A stretch of DNA of 64,000 bases from Mycolicibacterium chlorophenolicum (GTDB lineage Bacteria; Actinomycetota; Actinomycetes; Mycobacteriales; Mycobacteriaceae), in NCBI RefSeq assembly GCF_001044235.1, contig NZ_JYNL01000069.1, positions 163,286-227,285 on the forward strand, in the 5' to 3' direction. Below the pieces are notes generated by a model that made no database searches, was not told the origin of the DNA, and saw nothing but the letters and a program-made list of their open reading frames with translations. Below, one piece after another: positions 43,633-50,846 of this stretch. Numbering within the stretch: position 1 is the stretch's first letter; each line of letters begins with the position of its first letter. The translations under genes and the position numbers were made by a program.

Positions 43633-43706
43633 TGCAGGTTCCTCCGATTCTGTTGAGTGGTGCGTGTCAGCGCCGGGATTTCCGGCGTCACCGTCAACAA
43701 CGCAGG

Positions 43707-43722
43707 ATACCCCCAGGGGTAT
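43707..43722. promoter_or_regulatory. CsoR/CstR-type operator 1
   Basis: The dyad ATACCCC-CA-GGGGTAT lies upstream of the thioredoxin gene. Its reverse strand reads ATACCCCTGGGGGTAT, which differs from operator 2 (44149-44164) at one position, and the similarity continues into TCCTG. C-tract/G-tract dyads of this kind are bound by CsoR/RcnR/CstR repressors. The rest of the gap 43633-43766 shows no gene. Confidence 0.7.
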
Positions 43723-43766
43723 TCCGGACACCGACGGCCGCGCAACGGGCCCGCACCCCGCAGCGC

Positions 43767-44081
43767 TCAGCCGGACTCGGCGGGGTGCCCGGCGCGGATC
43801 CACCCCGCGGTGCCCCCGGCGACCGATGCGGCGCTGCGGCCGGACTCCTGGAGGATCTCCGCCCCTCGCTTACTGCGGTTCCCGGACGCGCAGATGACAT
43901 AGACGGTCGTGCCCGCGGGCACTTCGGCCACCCGCGCGGGCAGCTCGCCGAGCGGTATCCATTGTGCGCCGGGTACATGCGCCCGCGAAAACTCGTGGTC
44001 CTCGCGCACGTCCAGGACGGGCGCGCCGGATTCGCGGGCGCGCGCGAAGGTGGCGATGTCGACTTCCTGCACGGTTGGCAT
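43767..44081 (-). CDS. Single-domain rhodanese (sulfurtransferase)
   Basis: A 104-residue rhodanese, MPTVQEVDIATFARARESGA then VLDVREDHEFSRAHVPGAQW, with the persulfide-forming Cys64 in the active loop VICASGNRS. The size and DVRE motif match the GlpE/PspE-like class that transfers sulfane sulfur to thiols such as thioredoxin, a thioredoxin gene being adjacent. AGGAG precedes ATG 44081. Divergent from the MFS gene, sharing the operator at 44149-44164. Confidence 0.92.
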   Translation of the reverse strand: MPTVQEVDIATFARARESGAPVLDVREDHEFSRAHVPGAQWIPLGELPARVAEVPAGTTVYVICASGNRSKRGAEILQESGRSAASVAGGTAGWIRAGHPAESG

Positions 44082-44148
44082 GGCGACTCCTGTGGCCAAG
44101 AAAGAAGCGATCCGACGAATCGCCCGAGGACGTTCGACTGTACCAGAT

Positions 44149-44164
44149 ATACCCATGGGGGTAT
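44149..44164. promoter_or_regulatory. CsoR/CstR-type operator 2
   Basis: ATACCCATGGGGGTAT lies midway between the divergent rhodanese (start 44081) and MFS (start 44239) genes, so one site could control both. It is nearly identical to operator 1 in inverted orientation and shares the flank TCCTG. Confidence 0.7.
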
Positions 44165-44238
44165 CCTGGTTGTGGTGCCGAAAAGCTGACCCGCGGGCAG
44201 ATTGCCGACTCGGCGACCGGCCCGCTCAGGAGGTATCC

Positions 44239-45591
44239 ATGCGCACGACAGACAAGGAAACTGCAGTTCACCGCACCGTTGCGCTGGGGTTGCGGCAGAA
44301 CGCGGCTCAGTTCACCCTGCTGGTGATGGTCAACGCCCTTGTCGGCGGGATGTTGGGCCAGGAGCGCACGGTGCTGCCGCTGCTGGGCGAGCGCGAGTTC
44401 GGCCTACAGGCCTACTCCGCCGGTTTGTCCTTCATCCTGGCGTTCGGCCTGGCAAAGGCCGCCACGAACTACTTCGCGGGCACGTTGTCCGACCGGTTCG
44501 GGCGCAAGCCGGTCCTGGTCCTCGGATGGCTGGTCGCGGTTCCGGTCCCGCTGCTGTTGATGTGGGCCCCTTCGTGGGCGTGGGTGATCGCCGCAAACGT
44601 GCTGCTCGGAGTCAGTCAGGGGCTGACGTGGTCCACCACGGTGGTGATGAAGATCGACCTGGTGGGGCCTGATCGCCGTGGCCTCGCGATGGGCCTCAAC
44701 GAAGCCGCCGGCTACGGCGCGGTGGCGCTGACCGCCCTGGCCACCGGCTACCTGGCCGAGCGCTATGGGCTGCGTCCGGCGCCGTTCTTCCTGGGCATCG
44801 CGTTCGCGTCACTGGGCTTGGGGTTGTCGAGCGTGTTCGTGCGGGAGACCCTCGGGCATGCCCGACTGGAGGCAGCCGCCCACGTCGCGCGCGCCGACGG
44901 TCGCCACGACCACCTGCACGACCAGCTGAGCAACCGGGAGGTGTTCGTTCAGACGAGCTTTCGAGAACCGGCGCTGTCGTCGGCCAGCCAGGCCGGACTG
45001 GTGAACAATCTCAACGACGGCCTGGCGTGGGGACTTTTCCCGATCCTGTTCGCCGGCGCCGGACTGTCGGTGGGGCGCATCGGGGTGCTCGCAGCGCTGT
45101 ATCCCGCGGTCTGGGGAGTCGGACAGCTCGTCACCGGGGCGCTGTCGGATCGATGGGGGCGCAAATGGATGATCGCGGCCGGAATGTGGCTGCAGGCGCT
45201 CGCGTTGGCGATGGTCCCCTGGGGTGACCGCTTCACGATCTGGGCCGCGGCCGCGGTGCTGCTCGGCGTCGGCACGGCCCTGGTCTATCCCACCCTGCTG
45301 GCCGCGATCGGCGACGTCGCCCACCCGGCCTGGCGGGCCCGGGCGGTCGGCACCTACCGGTTGTGGCGCGACGGCGGTTTCGCGGTCGGCGCGCTCGTGG
45401 CCGGCCTGGTCGCCGACCTCCTCGGCATCCGCGCCGCCGTTTGGACGGTGGCCGCGCTGACCGCCGCGTCGGGCCTGATCGTCGCGCTGCGCATGTACGA
45501 GACCCATCACAGCCCGCCCCGTGACGCCGGGTCGCTGACGACGGCTTCGCCTCATCAGCAGGACGGGGACGAGCACCAAGGCCGTCGCTGA
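44239..45591 (+). CDS. MFS transporter of the rhodanese-linked island
   Basis: A 450-residue major facilitator. Motif A is clear in both halves (GTLSDRFGRKPVL and GALSDRWGRKWM). A long central loop rich in His and Asp (HVARADGRHDHLHDQLSNRE, about 217-236) could bind metal. The start after the perfect AGGAGG site is ATG 44239. It is divergent from rhodanese and shares the CsoR/CstR-type operator. Substrate unknown; sulfur oxyanions, thiols or metals are reasonable candidates from context only. A C-terminal tail is hydrophilic and His/Gln-rich. Confidence 0.87.
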   Translation: MRTTDKETAVHRTVALGLRQNAAQFTLLVMVNALVGGMLGQERTVLPLLGEREFGLQAYSAGLSFILAFGLAKAATNYFAGTLSDRFGRKPVLVLGWLVAVPVPLLLMWAPSWAWVIAANVLLGVSQGLTWSTTVVMKIDLVGPDRRGLAMGLNEAAGYGAVALTALATGYLAERYGLRPAPFFLGIAFASLGLGLSSVFVRETLGHARLEAAAHVARADGRHDHLHDQLSNREVFVQTSFREPALSSASQAGLVNNLNDGLAWGLFPILFAGAGLSVGRIGVLAALYPAVWGVGQLVTGALSDRWGRKWMIAAGMWLQALALAMVPWGDRFTIWAAAAVLLGVGTALVYPTLLAAIGDVAHPAWRARAVGTYRLWRDGGFAVGALVAGLVADLLGIRAAVWTVAALTAASGLIVALRMYETHHSPPRDAGSLTTASPHQQDGDEHQGRR

Positions 45592-45700
45592 GTCCGGCAA
45601 CGCCAGCCCTGCGCCGGGCTTTCGATCAGGAGCGGACGGGGTTGTCGATGAACGGCCCCGGATTCGGAGCGAATCTGCCAGCCGGCGGAGTAACGTCGCA

Positions 45701-45716
45701 ATACCCCGAGGGGTTC
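45701..45716. promoter_or_regulatory. CsoR/CstR-type operator 3
   Basis: ATACCCC-GA-GGGGTTC lies 50 bp upstream of the permease start. The left arm is identical to operator 1; the right arm differs in the last two bases. The 174-bp gap 45592-45765 has no other recognisable feature. Confidence 0.6.
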
Positions 45717-45765
45717 ATGGCTTTGGCGCCGCGGCGGCACGAAGTGCCTGTGGAGGTGGTCGGCG

Positions 45766-46824
45766 ATGGCTCAGGTGACCGGCCACGAAAGCGGTGGCGG
45801 CGTGTGTGGCCCGGGTGTGTCAACGGTCGCCATGCTGGCGGCAGCCGCACTCGGTTGGACGGCGGCCTACGCCCTCAACGAGTACCTGTGGGACGCTCTC
45901 GCCGACCGTCTGGGCCTTGACCTCGGCAACCGCGCCGTCGGCGCCGCCCACTTCTTCGTCTACGACTCGGTCAAGATCCTGCTGCTGCTGGCCGGGCTGA
46001 TGTTCGTCGTCGGAATGCTGCGCGCCAGCCTGGATTTGGATCGGGCCCGGATGTACCTACAGGGCCGCGGTCTGTTCGTCGGCCTGATACTGGCGGTGGT
46101 GTTGGGCGTGGTCACCCCGTTCTGCTCATGCAGTTCCATCCCGTTGTTCATCGGATTCGTGGCCGCCGGAATACCGCTGTCGATCACGCTGACCTTTCTC
46201 GTCGCCTCCCCACTGGTCAGCGAGATCGCCGCGATCCTGATCGGGCAACAGTTCGGTTGGCACATCGCCGCCGCGTATGTCGCGGCGGGGAGCGCACTGT
46301 CGCTTGCCATCGGCTGGATCTTCTCGCGGTTCGATCTGTCCCGCTGGGTGGAAGACGTCGTGTACACCACGCAAGTGGCGGCGCTGCGCATGGAGGGTCG
46401 CGTCCCCTCGCTGGCCGAACGCGCCGGGGCTGCGCTGGCGGAAACCAAGGACATCCTGCGCTCGGTGTGGGTATGGGTGCTGGCGGGTGTGGCGGTGGGC
46501 GCCGCCATCCACGGGTGGGTGCCCGCCGACTTCTTCACTCGCTTTGCCGGACCGGACAATCCGCTCAGCGTGGTCGTCGCCACCGTCGCCGGCGCCCCGC
46601 TCTATGTCAACGGTGCCGGGGTCGTGCCGATCGCGGAGGCGTTGTGGGCGAAAGGCGTCCCGCTCGGCACCGTCATGGCCTTCATCATGAGCACCATCGC
46701 CCTGTCCGTGCCCCAGGCGGTGATGCTGCGGCGCGTCTTGAAACCCGCACTGCTGGGCCTCTTCTTCGGCACCGTCACCATCGGCATCATGCTCATCGGA
46801 TTCCTGTTCAACCTCTTCAGTTGA
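45766..46824 (+). CDS. UPF0718/ArsP-type permease
   Basis: A 352-residue membrane protein with about eight to ten helices and the family signature VVTPFCSCSSIPLFIGFVAAGIP (Cys120, Cys122). The second half carries a matching LYVNGAGVVPIAEALWAKG segment, as expected for the inverted-repeat architecture. Relatives include ArsP, which exports trivalent organoarsenicals, and many uncharacterised members; the Cys pair suggests thiophilic or sulfur-linked substrates. GGAGGTGG precedes ATG 45766. The Trx_3-type redox protein follows 50 bp downstream, a recurrent partner of this permease family. Confidence 0.9.
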   Translation: MAQVTGHESGGGVCGPGVSTVAMLAAAALGWTAAYALNEYLWDALADRLGLDLGNRAVGAAHFFVYDSVKILLLLAGLMFVVGMLRASLDLDRARMYLQGRGLFVGLILAVVLGVVTPFCSCSSIPLFIGFVAAGIPLSITLTFLVASPLVSEIAAILIGQQFGWHIAAAYVAAGSALSLAIGWIFSRFDLSRWVEDVVYTTQVAALRMEGRVPSLAERAGAALAETKDILRSVWVWVLAGVAVGAAIHGWVPADFFTRFAGPDNPLSVVVATVAGAPLYVNGAGVVPIAEALWAKGVPLGTVMAFIMSTIALSVPQAVMLRRVLKPALLGLFFGTVTIGIMLIGFLFNLFS

Positions 46825-46874
46825 CAGCGGCCACGCCACATGTCGCATCACCAACCGACCGAACGGATTTCCTC

Positions 46875-47111
46875 ATGATCATCAAGATTCTCGGCCCCGG
46901 CTGCCGCAACTGCCGCAACCTCGAGAAGAACACCCGGGAAGCTCTTGCCTCACTTGGCATCGACGCCGGCATCGAGGCGGTGACGGACTATGCACAGATC
47001 GCCGGATACGGACTCATGCAAACGCCGGGCTTGGTGGTCGACGGGCAACTGGTCCTCGCCGGAAAGGTCCCCAGCACCGAGGAACTCACAACAATTCTCT
47101 CTTCACGCTGA
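46875..47111 (+). CDS. Small thioredoxin-like disulfide protein (Trx_3 type)
   Basis: A 78-residue glutaredoxin-size protein, MIIKILGPGCRNCRNLEKNT, with redox Cys10 and Cys13, and cis-Pro in MQTPGLVVDGQLVLAGKVP. This is the archaeal/bacterial redox-active disulfide family commonly encoded next to UPF0718 permeases, presumably to reduce or load the permease Cys pair. It is the last gene of the island before the right repeat. 47112-47233 shows nothing further. Confidence 0.9.
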   Translation: MIIKILGPGCRNCRNLEKNTREALASLGIDAGIEAVTDYAQIAGYGLMQTPGLVVDGQLVLAGKVPSTEELTTILSSR

Positions 47112-47233
47112 GGCCGGTCGAACGAACAGTTCGGCAACGCCGCCGGTTCAGGGTGTCGAGGGTGAAGGTGACGTCGACTGTACCGGCGTGCCGGAGAGCT
47201 GTGAGATGTCCCGACTCACTCACTGTCTCCGGT

Positions 47234-47360
47234 CAGCTCCTCTGCCGGTGTACAGGCCGAGCTCGTCGCCGATCAACATCAGAACTTCGCTCACCGACGC
47301 CCCGAGATCCCCGATCGCCTTGCCCAGAAATGCGTTGAGTCTGTCCTCGGTGGAGGCCAT
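47234..47360 (-). pseudogene. Truncated copy of the methyltransferase 5' end
   Basis: The start codon region (complement of CAT 47358-47360) and first 37 codons copy the gene at 42909, with a 23-bp deletion near 47246, after which about 12 bases still match before similarity stops at 47234. It is a relic of a methyltransferase gene that once faced the PPOX gene. Confidence 0.8.
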
Positions 47361-47440
47361 CACCGGCTCCTCTGTTCACCCGACTCGACGCCGAACCGAT
47401 CGGCGTCTATTCGGGGCGAACTCGGTGACCGGAGACCACG
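47247..47440. repeat. Direct repeat, right copy
   Basis: Pairs with 42796-42989 in the same orientation, about 90 percent identical over 194 bp, offset 4451 bp. The copies bracket the thioredoxin-rhodanese-MFS-permease island. The rest of 47441-47459 leads into the intact PPOX gene. Confidence 0.85.
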
Positions 47441-47459
47441 GACGACGTAGTCTCCTCCT

Positions 47460-47966
47460 GTGGCATCGCCTGCCATCGGCATCATCGAGAACTACTTCAC
47501 GTGCGAATTCACCACGGTGGCGCGCGACGGTTCGCCGCAGACCTGGCCCGTGAGTCCGCGGCTGCTCGACGATGGCCGACTGCTGACCGGGACCAGCATC
47601 GGACTCCCCCAGAAGGCCTACAACATCCGACGCAGCCCGAAAGTCAGCATGTTGTTCTCGGAACCGCGCGGCAGCGGCGTCACCGAGCCGGGAGCCGTGC
47701 TGATCCAGGGCGACGCCACCGCGGAGGATCGCATCGTCAGCGACATCGCAACCGAACCGGAGCTGGCGGCGCTGGCCGAGACACTGTTCCGACGCCAGCC
47801 GGCCGGCGCGTTGTGGAGCACCTGGCTGGGCCGCCGGCTGTGGTGGTCGTACTACATGCGCATCCTGATCTACGTGACACCCCGTCGTGCGCTGTACTGG
47901 CCGACGCGTGACTTCACCCAGCGGCCCGAGGAACTCGATCCGAACGAGATCCGCCGTGTGGGCTGA
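47460..47966 (+). CDS. PPOX-fold flavin/deazaflavin-binding protein 1
   Basis: A 168-residue split-barrel protein of the pyridoxamine-phosphate-oxidase superfamily: FTTVARDGSPQTWPVSPRLL, LTGTSIGLPQKAYNIRRSPK, VSMLFSEPRGSG and a later IQGDATAEDR. The pattern is that of FMN- or F420-binding oxidoreductases frequent in mycobacteria; F420 is available through fbiC. GTG 47460 without an obvious Shine-Dalgarno. It is the intact version of the fragments at 41769 and 42995, and its end overlaps the next gene. Confidence 0.82.
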   Translation: MASPAIGIIENYFTCEFTTVARDGSPQTWPVSPRLLDDGRLLTGTSIGLPQKAYNIRRSPKVSMLFSEPRGSGVTEPGAVLIQGDATAEDRIVSDIATEPELAALAETLFRRQPAGALWSTWLGRRLWWSYYMRILIYVTPRRALYWPTRDFTQRPEELDPNEIRRVG

Positions 47967-48387
47967 GGCAGCCAAGCGGCTGACCAGGTTTCCGGAGGCG
48001 GTGTTGACGGCCTTCGACGCCGACGGCTACCCGGTGAGCGTGAGGGTCAGAACCCGCGACTACGACGCGACCAGCGGAGAGCTGCACGTGACGCTCCCGA
48101 CGGAGTTGCAGCCGGTGGAGAGTCCGGCGAACTTGCTCTGCCACTTCCATGACGACAAGCTATGGCACCTCGACTCGACACAGATCAGGGGCCGCCTCCT
48201 TGCGCGCGACGGTGATTGGGTCTTCGTGAGCGAGATGTTCACGCCGCCGTCGAGATTGCAGATGGTGTCGTTCCTGAGGAGCACCCACACCTCCGGTCAG
48301 AAATACCTCGACAAGCGCGGGCTTACGCGTCCAACAGTGAATTGGGCTGCCGTCAAGGAGATTCGGCGGCGCGCAACGCAGAAGTAG
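47956..48387 (+). CDS. PPOX-fold-like protein 2
   Basis: A 143-residue protein whose GTG start overlaps the end of PPOX 1 by 11 nt. It reads KRLTRFPEAVLTAFDADGYP then VRVRTRDYDATSGELHVTLP, a beta-barrel pattern resembling flavin-reductase/PPOX half-barrels, followed by FLRSTHTSGQKYLDKRGLTR. Probably a partner or second domain of PPOX 1, but cofactor and reaction are unknown. It is the last gene of the accessory region. Confidence 0.72.
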   Translation: MWAEAAKRLTRFPEAVLTAFDADGYPVSVRVRTRDYDATSGELHVTLPTELQPVESPANLLCHFHDDKLWHLDSTQIRGRLLARDGDWVFVSEMFTPPSRLQMVSFLRSTHTSGQKYLDKRGLTRPTVNWAAVKEIRRRATQK

Positions 48388-48482
48388 ACCGGCCGAGTCC
48401 GACGTGATTCGCCGGATCACCGGCGATACCCTCACGCCGCCGGTCTAAGGTGAGCCCACCAGCACGCGAGGAGCATGAATCG

Positions 48483-49700
48483 ATGTCGGGCCAGCTCGCG
48501 ATCGCCCTGACCGCCGCGCTGATCGTCGTCGCGGTCGCCGCGGTGGTGCTGGCGGTGCGCACCCGACGGGTGGTGGCCACCCCGACGGAGCGGGCCGTGC
48601 ACGCCGCGTTGCACACCGCGTCGCTGGCCGCCCGGGCCCTGCGACAGGGTCTGACGACGTCCTCGGCCGGCACGGCGGCGCCGTTTCTGCGCGGCCTGAC
48701 CGGAACCGACGGACTCGCACTGTTCGACGGCGACGGGCACCTGCTCGCCCGCGATCCCGACGACGACAGCGTCTGGGATGCCGACGTGATCGCCGCCTGC
48801 GAGGGTGCCGCGCGGGAGTCGCTGTCGGGTGAGCGTCGGGTCATGACGCACGCCGCGACGACGGCCGTCGTCGCCCAACCGCTGCTGACCGACGCCGGTG
48901 ACCGGCTGGGCGTGCTGGTCGTGGTGACGACGTACTCCCCCGGTCCCGGCATGCTGGGCGCCGTCGGCGAGGTGGCCCGGTACGCGGCGAGCCAGGTCGA
49001 GCTCGCCGAACTCGACGCGTCGCGCGCGCGGCTGGACCGGGCCGAGGTGCTCGCGCTGCGCGCCCAGATCAGCCCGCACTTCATCTACAACGCGCTGAAC
49101 ACCATCGCCTCGTTCGTGCGCACCGACCCCGACCGCGCGCGGGAACTCATCCTCGAGTTCGCCGACTTCACCCGCTACTCGTTCCGCGCGGCCGGCCCGT
49201 ACACCACCCTGGCCGAGGAACTGCGCAACATCGACCGCTACCTGACGCTGGAGCGTGCCCGGTTCGGCACCGCATTGACGGTGACGCTGCAGGTGGCTCC
49301 CGAGGTGCTCACCGTCGTGGTTCCGTTTCTGGCGCTACAACCGTTGGTGGAGAACGCCGTTCGGCACGGCTTCGCCGGCCGCGGCAGCGGCTCGATAGAA
49401 CTCGTCGCCCGCGACGAGGGCTCCGACTGCGTGATCACGGTCGAGGACGACGGCGTCGGGATGGATCCCGACGCGCTGCGCTCCGGTCCGGGCGACGCGC
49501 TGTCCGACGGCGCCGACAGCGCCTCGGCCCACGTCGGATTGACCAATGTCGACCATCGCCTGCGGGCGGCCTTCGGCAACGATTACGGTCTGGTGGTCGA
49601 GACAGCGATCGGCGCGGGCACCAAGGTGGTCATGCGGGTGCCGAAGTTCCGGTCCGGTGTGCGGGCCGACGGAGGGGCGTTCGGAGTGGGCAACCAATGA
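48483..49700 (+). CDS. LytS-type sensor histidine kinase
   Basis: A 405-residue kinase with one N-terminal transmembrane helix (about 5-25), a GAF-like sensing region (TGTDGLALFDGDGHLLARDP, about 75-170), the phosphoacceptor His199 in LRAQISPHFIYNALNTI, and an ATPase domain with LVENAVRHGFAG, EDDGVGMD and HVGLTNVDHRLR. GAGGAG precedes ATG 48483. Its stop overlaps the response regulator start (ATGA). The LytS/LytR class pairs with carboxylate uptake in several bacteria; symporters lie just downstream. Confidence 0.93.
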   Translation: MSGQLAIALTAALIVVAVAAVVLAVRTRRVVATPTERAVHAALHTASLAARALRQGLTTSSAGTAAPFLRGLTGTDGLALFDGDGHLLARDPDDDSVWDADVIAACEGAARESLSGERRVMTHAATTAVVAQPLLTDAGDRLGVLVVVTTYSPGPGMLGAVGEVARYAASQVELAELDASRARLDRAEVLALRAQISPHFIYNALNTIASFVRTDPDRARELILEFADFTRYSFRAAGPYTTLAEELRNIDRYLTLERARFGTALTVTLQVAPEVLTVVVPFLALQPLVENAVRHGFAGRGSGSIELVARDEGSDCVITVEDDGVGMDPDALRSGPGDALSDGADSASAHVGLTNVDHRLRAAFGNDYGLVVETAIGAGTKVVMRVPKFRSGVRADGGAFGVGNQ

Positions 49701-50485
49701 CCAAGCCGCTCACCGTGCTGGCCGTCGACGACGAGGAGCCCGCCCTCGACGAGCTGGCGTACCTGCTCGGCCGGCACCCCTGCATCGGCGAGGTGTTCCG
49801 CGCCGGCGACGCCACCTCGGCGCTGCGCGAACTCAACCACCGCCGCATCGACGCGGTCTTCCTCGACATCAACATGCCGGGCCTGTCGGGGATCGAACTG
49901 GCCGGCGTACTCGCCCACTACGCGCAGCGGCCGGCCATCGTGTTCGTCACCGCCCACGACGACAAGGCCGTCGCCGCGTTCGACGTCGGCGCCGTGGACT
50001 ACCTGCTCAAGCCGATCCGCGAGGACCGTCTCGACGAGGCGGTACGCCGCGTCACCTCGGCCCAGCCCGCCGAGGAACCGGCACCCGAGCGGGACGACGC
50101 CGACTCCGACGTCGTCCCGGCCGAACTCGGCGGGATCACGCACCTGGTGCCCCGCGCGAGCATCGGCTGGGTGGAGGCCGAAGGCGACTACGCCCGGCTG
50201 CACTCCGCGTCCGGCGCCCACCTGGTCCGGATCCCGCTCAGCACGCTGGAAAACCGTTGGCGCGACCACGGTTTCCAGCGCGTGCATCGCTCCTATCTCG
50301 TCGCGCTGCGTTTCGTGACCGGGCTGCGCACCGTCGACGGCGCGGTGCTCGTCCGGCTGCGGGCCAACGGGGCCTCCCCGGGCATCGAGCTGCCAGTCAG
50401 CCGGCGTCAGGCCCGGGAGCTGCGCGACCGCGTGGTGCGGACGCCGATGCGCAGCCTGCGACCCGCTGGAGGCGCCGATGAGTGA
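49697..50485 (+). CDS. LytTR-family response regulator
   Basis: A 262-residue regulator. The receiver domain (1-115) has the acidic pair Asp11/Asp12 in AVDDEEPALDEL, phosphoacceptor Asp57 in DAVFLDINMPG, and the Lys of LLKPIRED. The C-terminal LytTR DNA-binding domain follows an acidic linker: EAEGDYARLHSASGAHLVRI, RVHRSYLVALRF and ELPVSRRQARELRDRV. It is coupled to the kinase by a 4-nt overlap. Likely targets are the adjacent symporter genes. Confidence 0.95.
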   Translation: MTKPLTVLAVDDEEPALDELAYLLGRHPCIGEVFRAGDATSALRELNHRRIDAVFLDINMPGLSGIELAGVLAHYAQRPAIVFVTAHDDKAVAAFDVGAVDYLLKPIREDRLDEAVRRVTSAQPAEEPAPERDDADSDVVPAELGGITHLVPRASIGWVEAEGDYARLHSASGAHLVRIPLSTLENRWRDHGFQRVHRSYLVALRFVTGLRTVDGAVLVRLRANGASPGIELPVSRRQARELRDRVVRTPMRSLRPAGGADE

Positions 50486-50846
50486 ACGGCCGCAACGCCA
50501 ACGGGTGGTGCTGGCGCACCGCCGGGGCGCCCGCATGGTGCGCACCCGCGTCGAGGTGCAGGAACAGACGCAGGTGGGTGACGCCCTGGTGCGCGGGCTG
50601 GTGCGGGCGCAGCTGGGCCTGGCGCTGCGCCTCGGCGCGGTGGTGGTGTGTCTGGTCGGGGCCATCCCCGTGCTGAACGCGCTGTTCCCCGCACTGGGTG
50701 CGGTCACCGTGTTCGGCCTGCGGCTGAACTGGCTGGTGCTGGCCGGGCTGGTGTATCCGCTGCTGTACGGCATCGGCTGGGCGTACGTGCGCCTCGCCGA
50801 GCAGGGTGAGCGCGACTTCGTCGGCGTGGTCGACTCCGAACCGTGA
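50478..50846 (+). CDS. Small two-helix membrane protein of the symporter unit
   Basis: A 122-residue protein with a basic N-terminal cytosolic region and two helices (ALRLGAVVVCLVGAIPVLNA and LNWLVLAGLVYPLLYGIGWA). The layout resembles DUF485-type accessory subunits that accompany sodium:solute symporters, though the sequence is distant from the 52727 copy. It overlaps the regulator end (8 nt) and the symporter start (4 nt), so all four genes are coupled. Confidence 0.75.
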   Translation: MSERPQRQRVVLAHRRGARMVRTRVEVQEQTQVGDALVRGLVRAQLGLALRLGAVVVCLVGAIPVLNALFPALGAVTVFGLRLNWLVLAGLVYPLLYGIGWAYVRLAEQGERDFVGVVDSEP

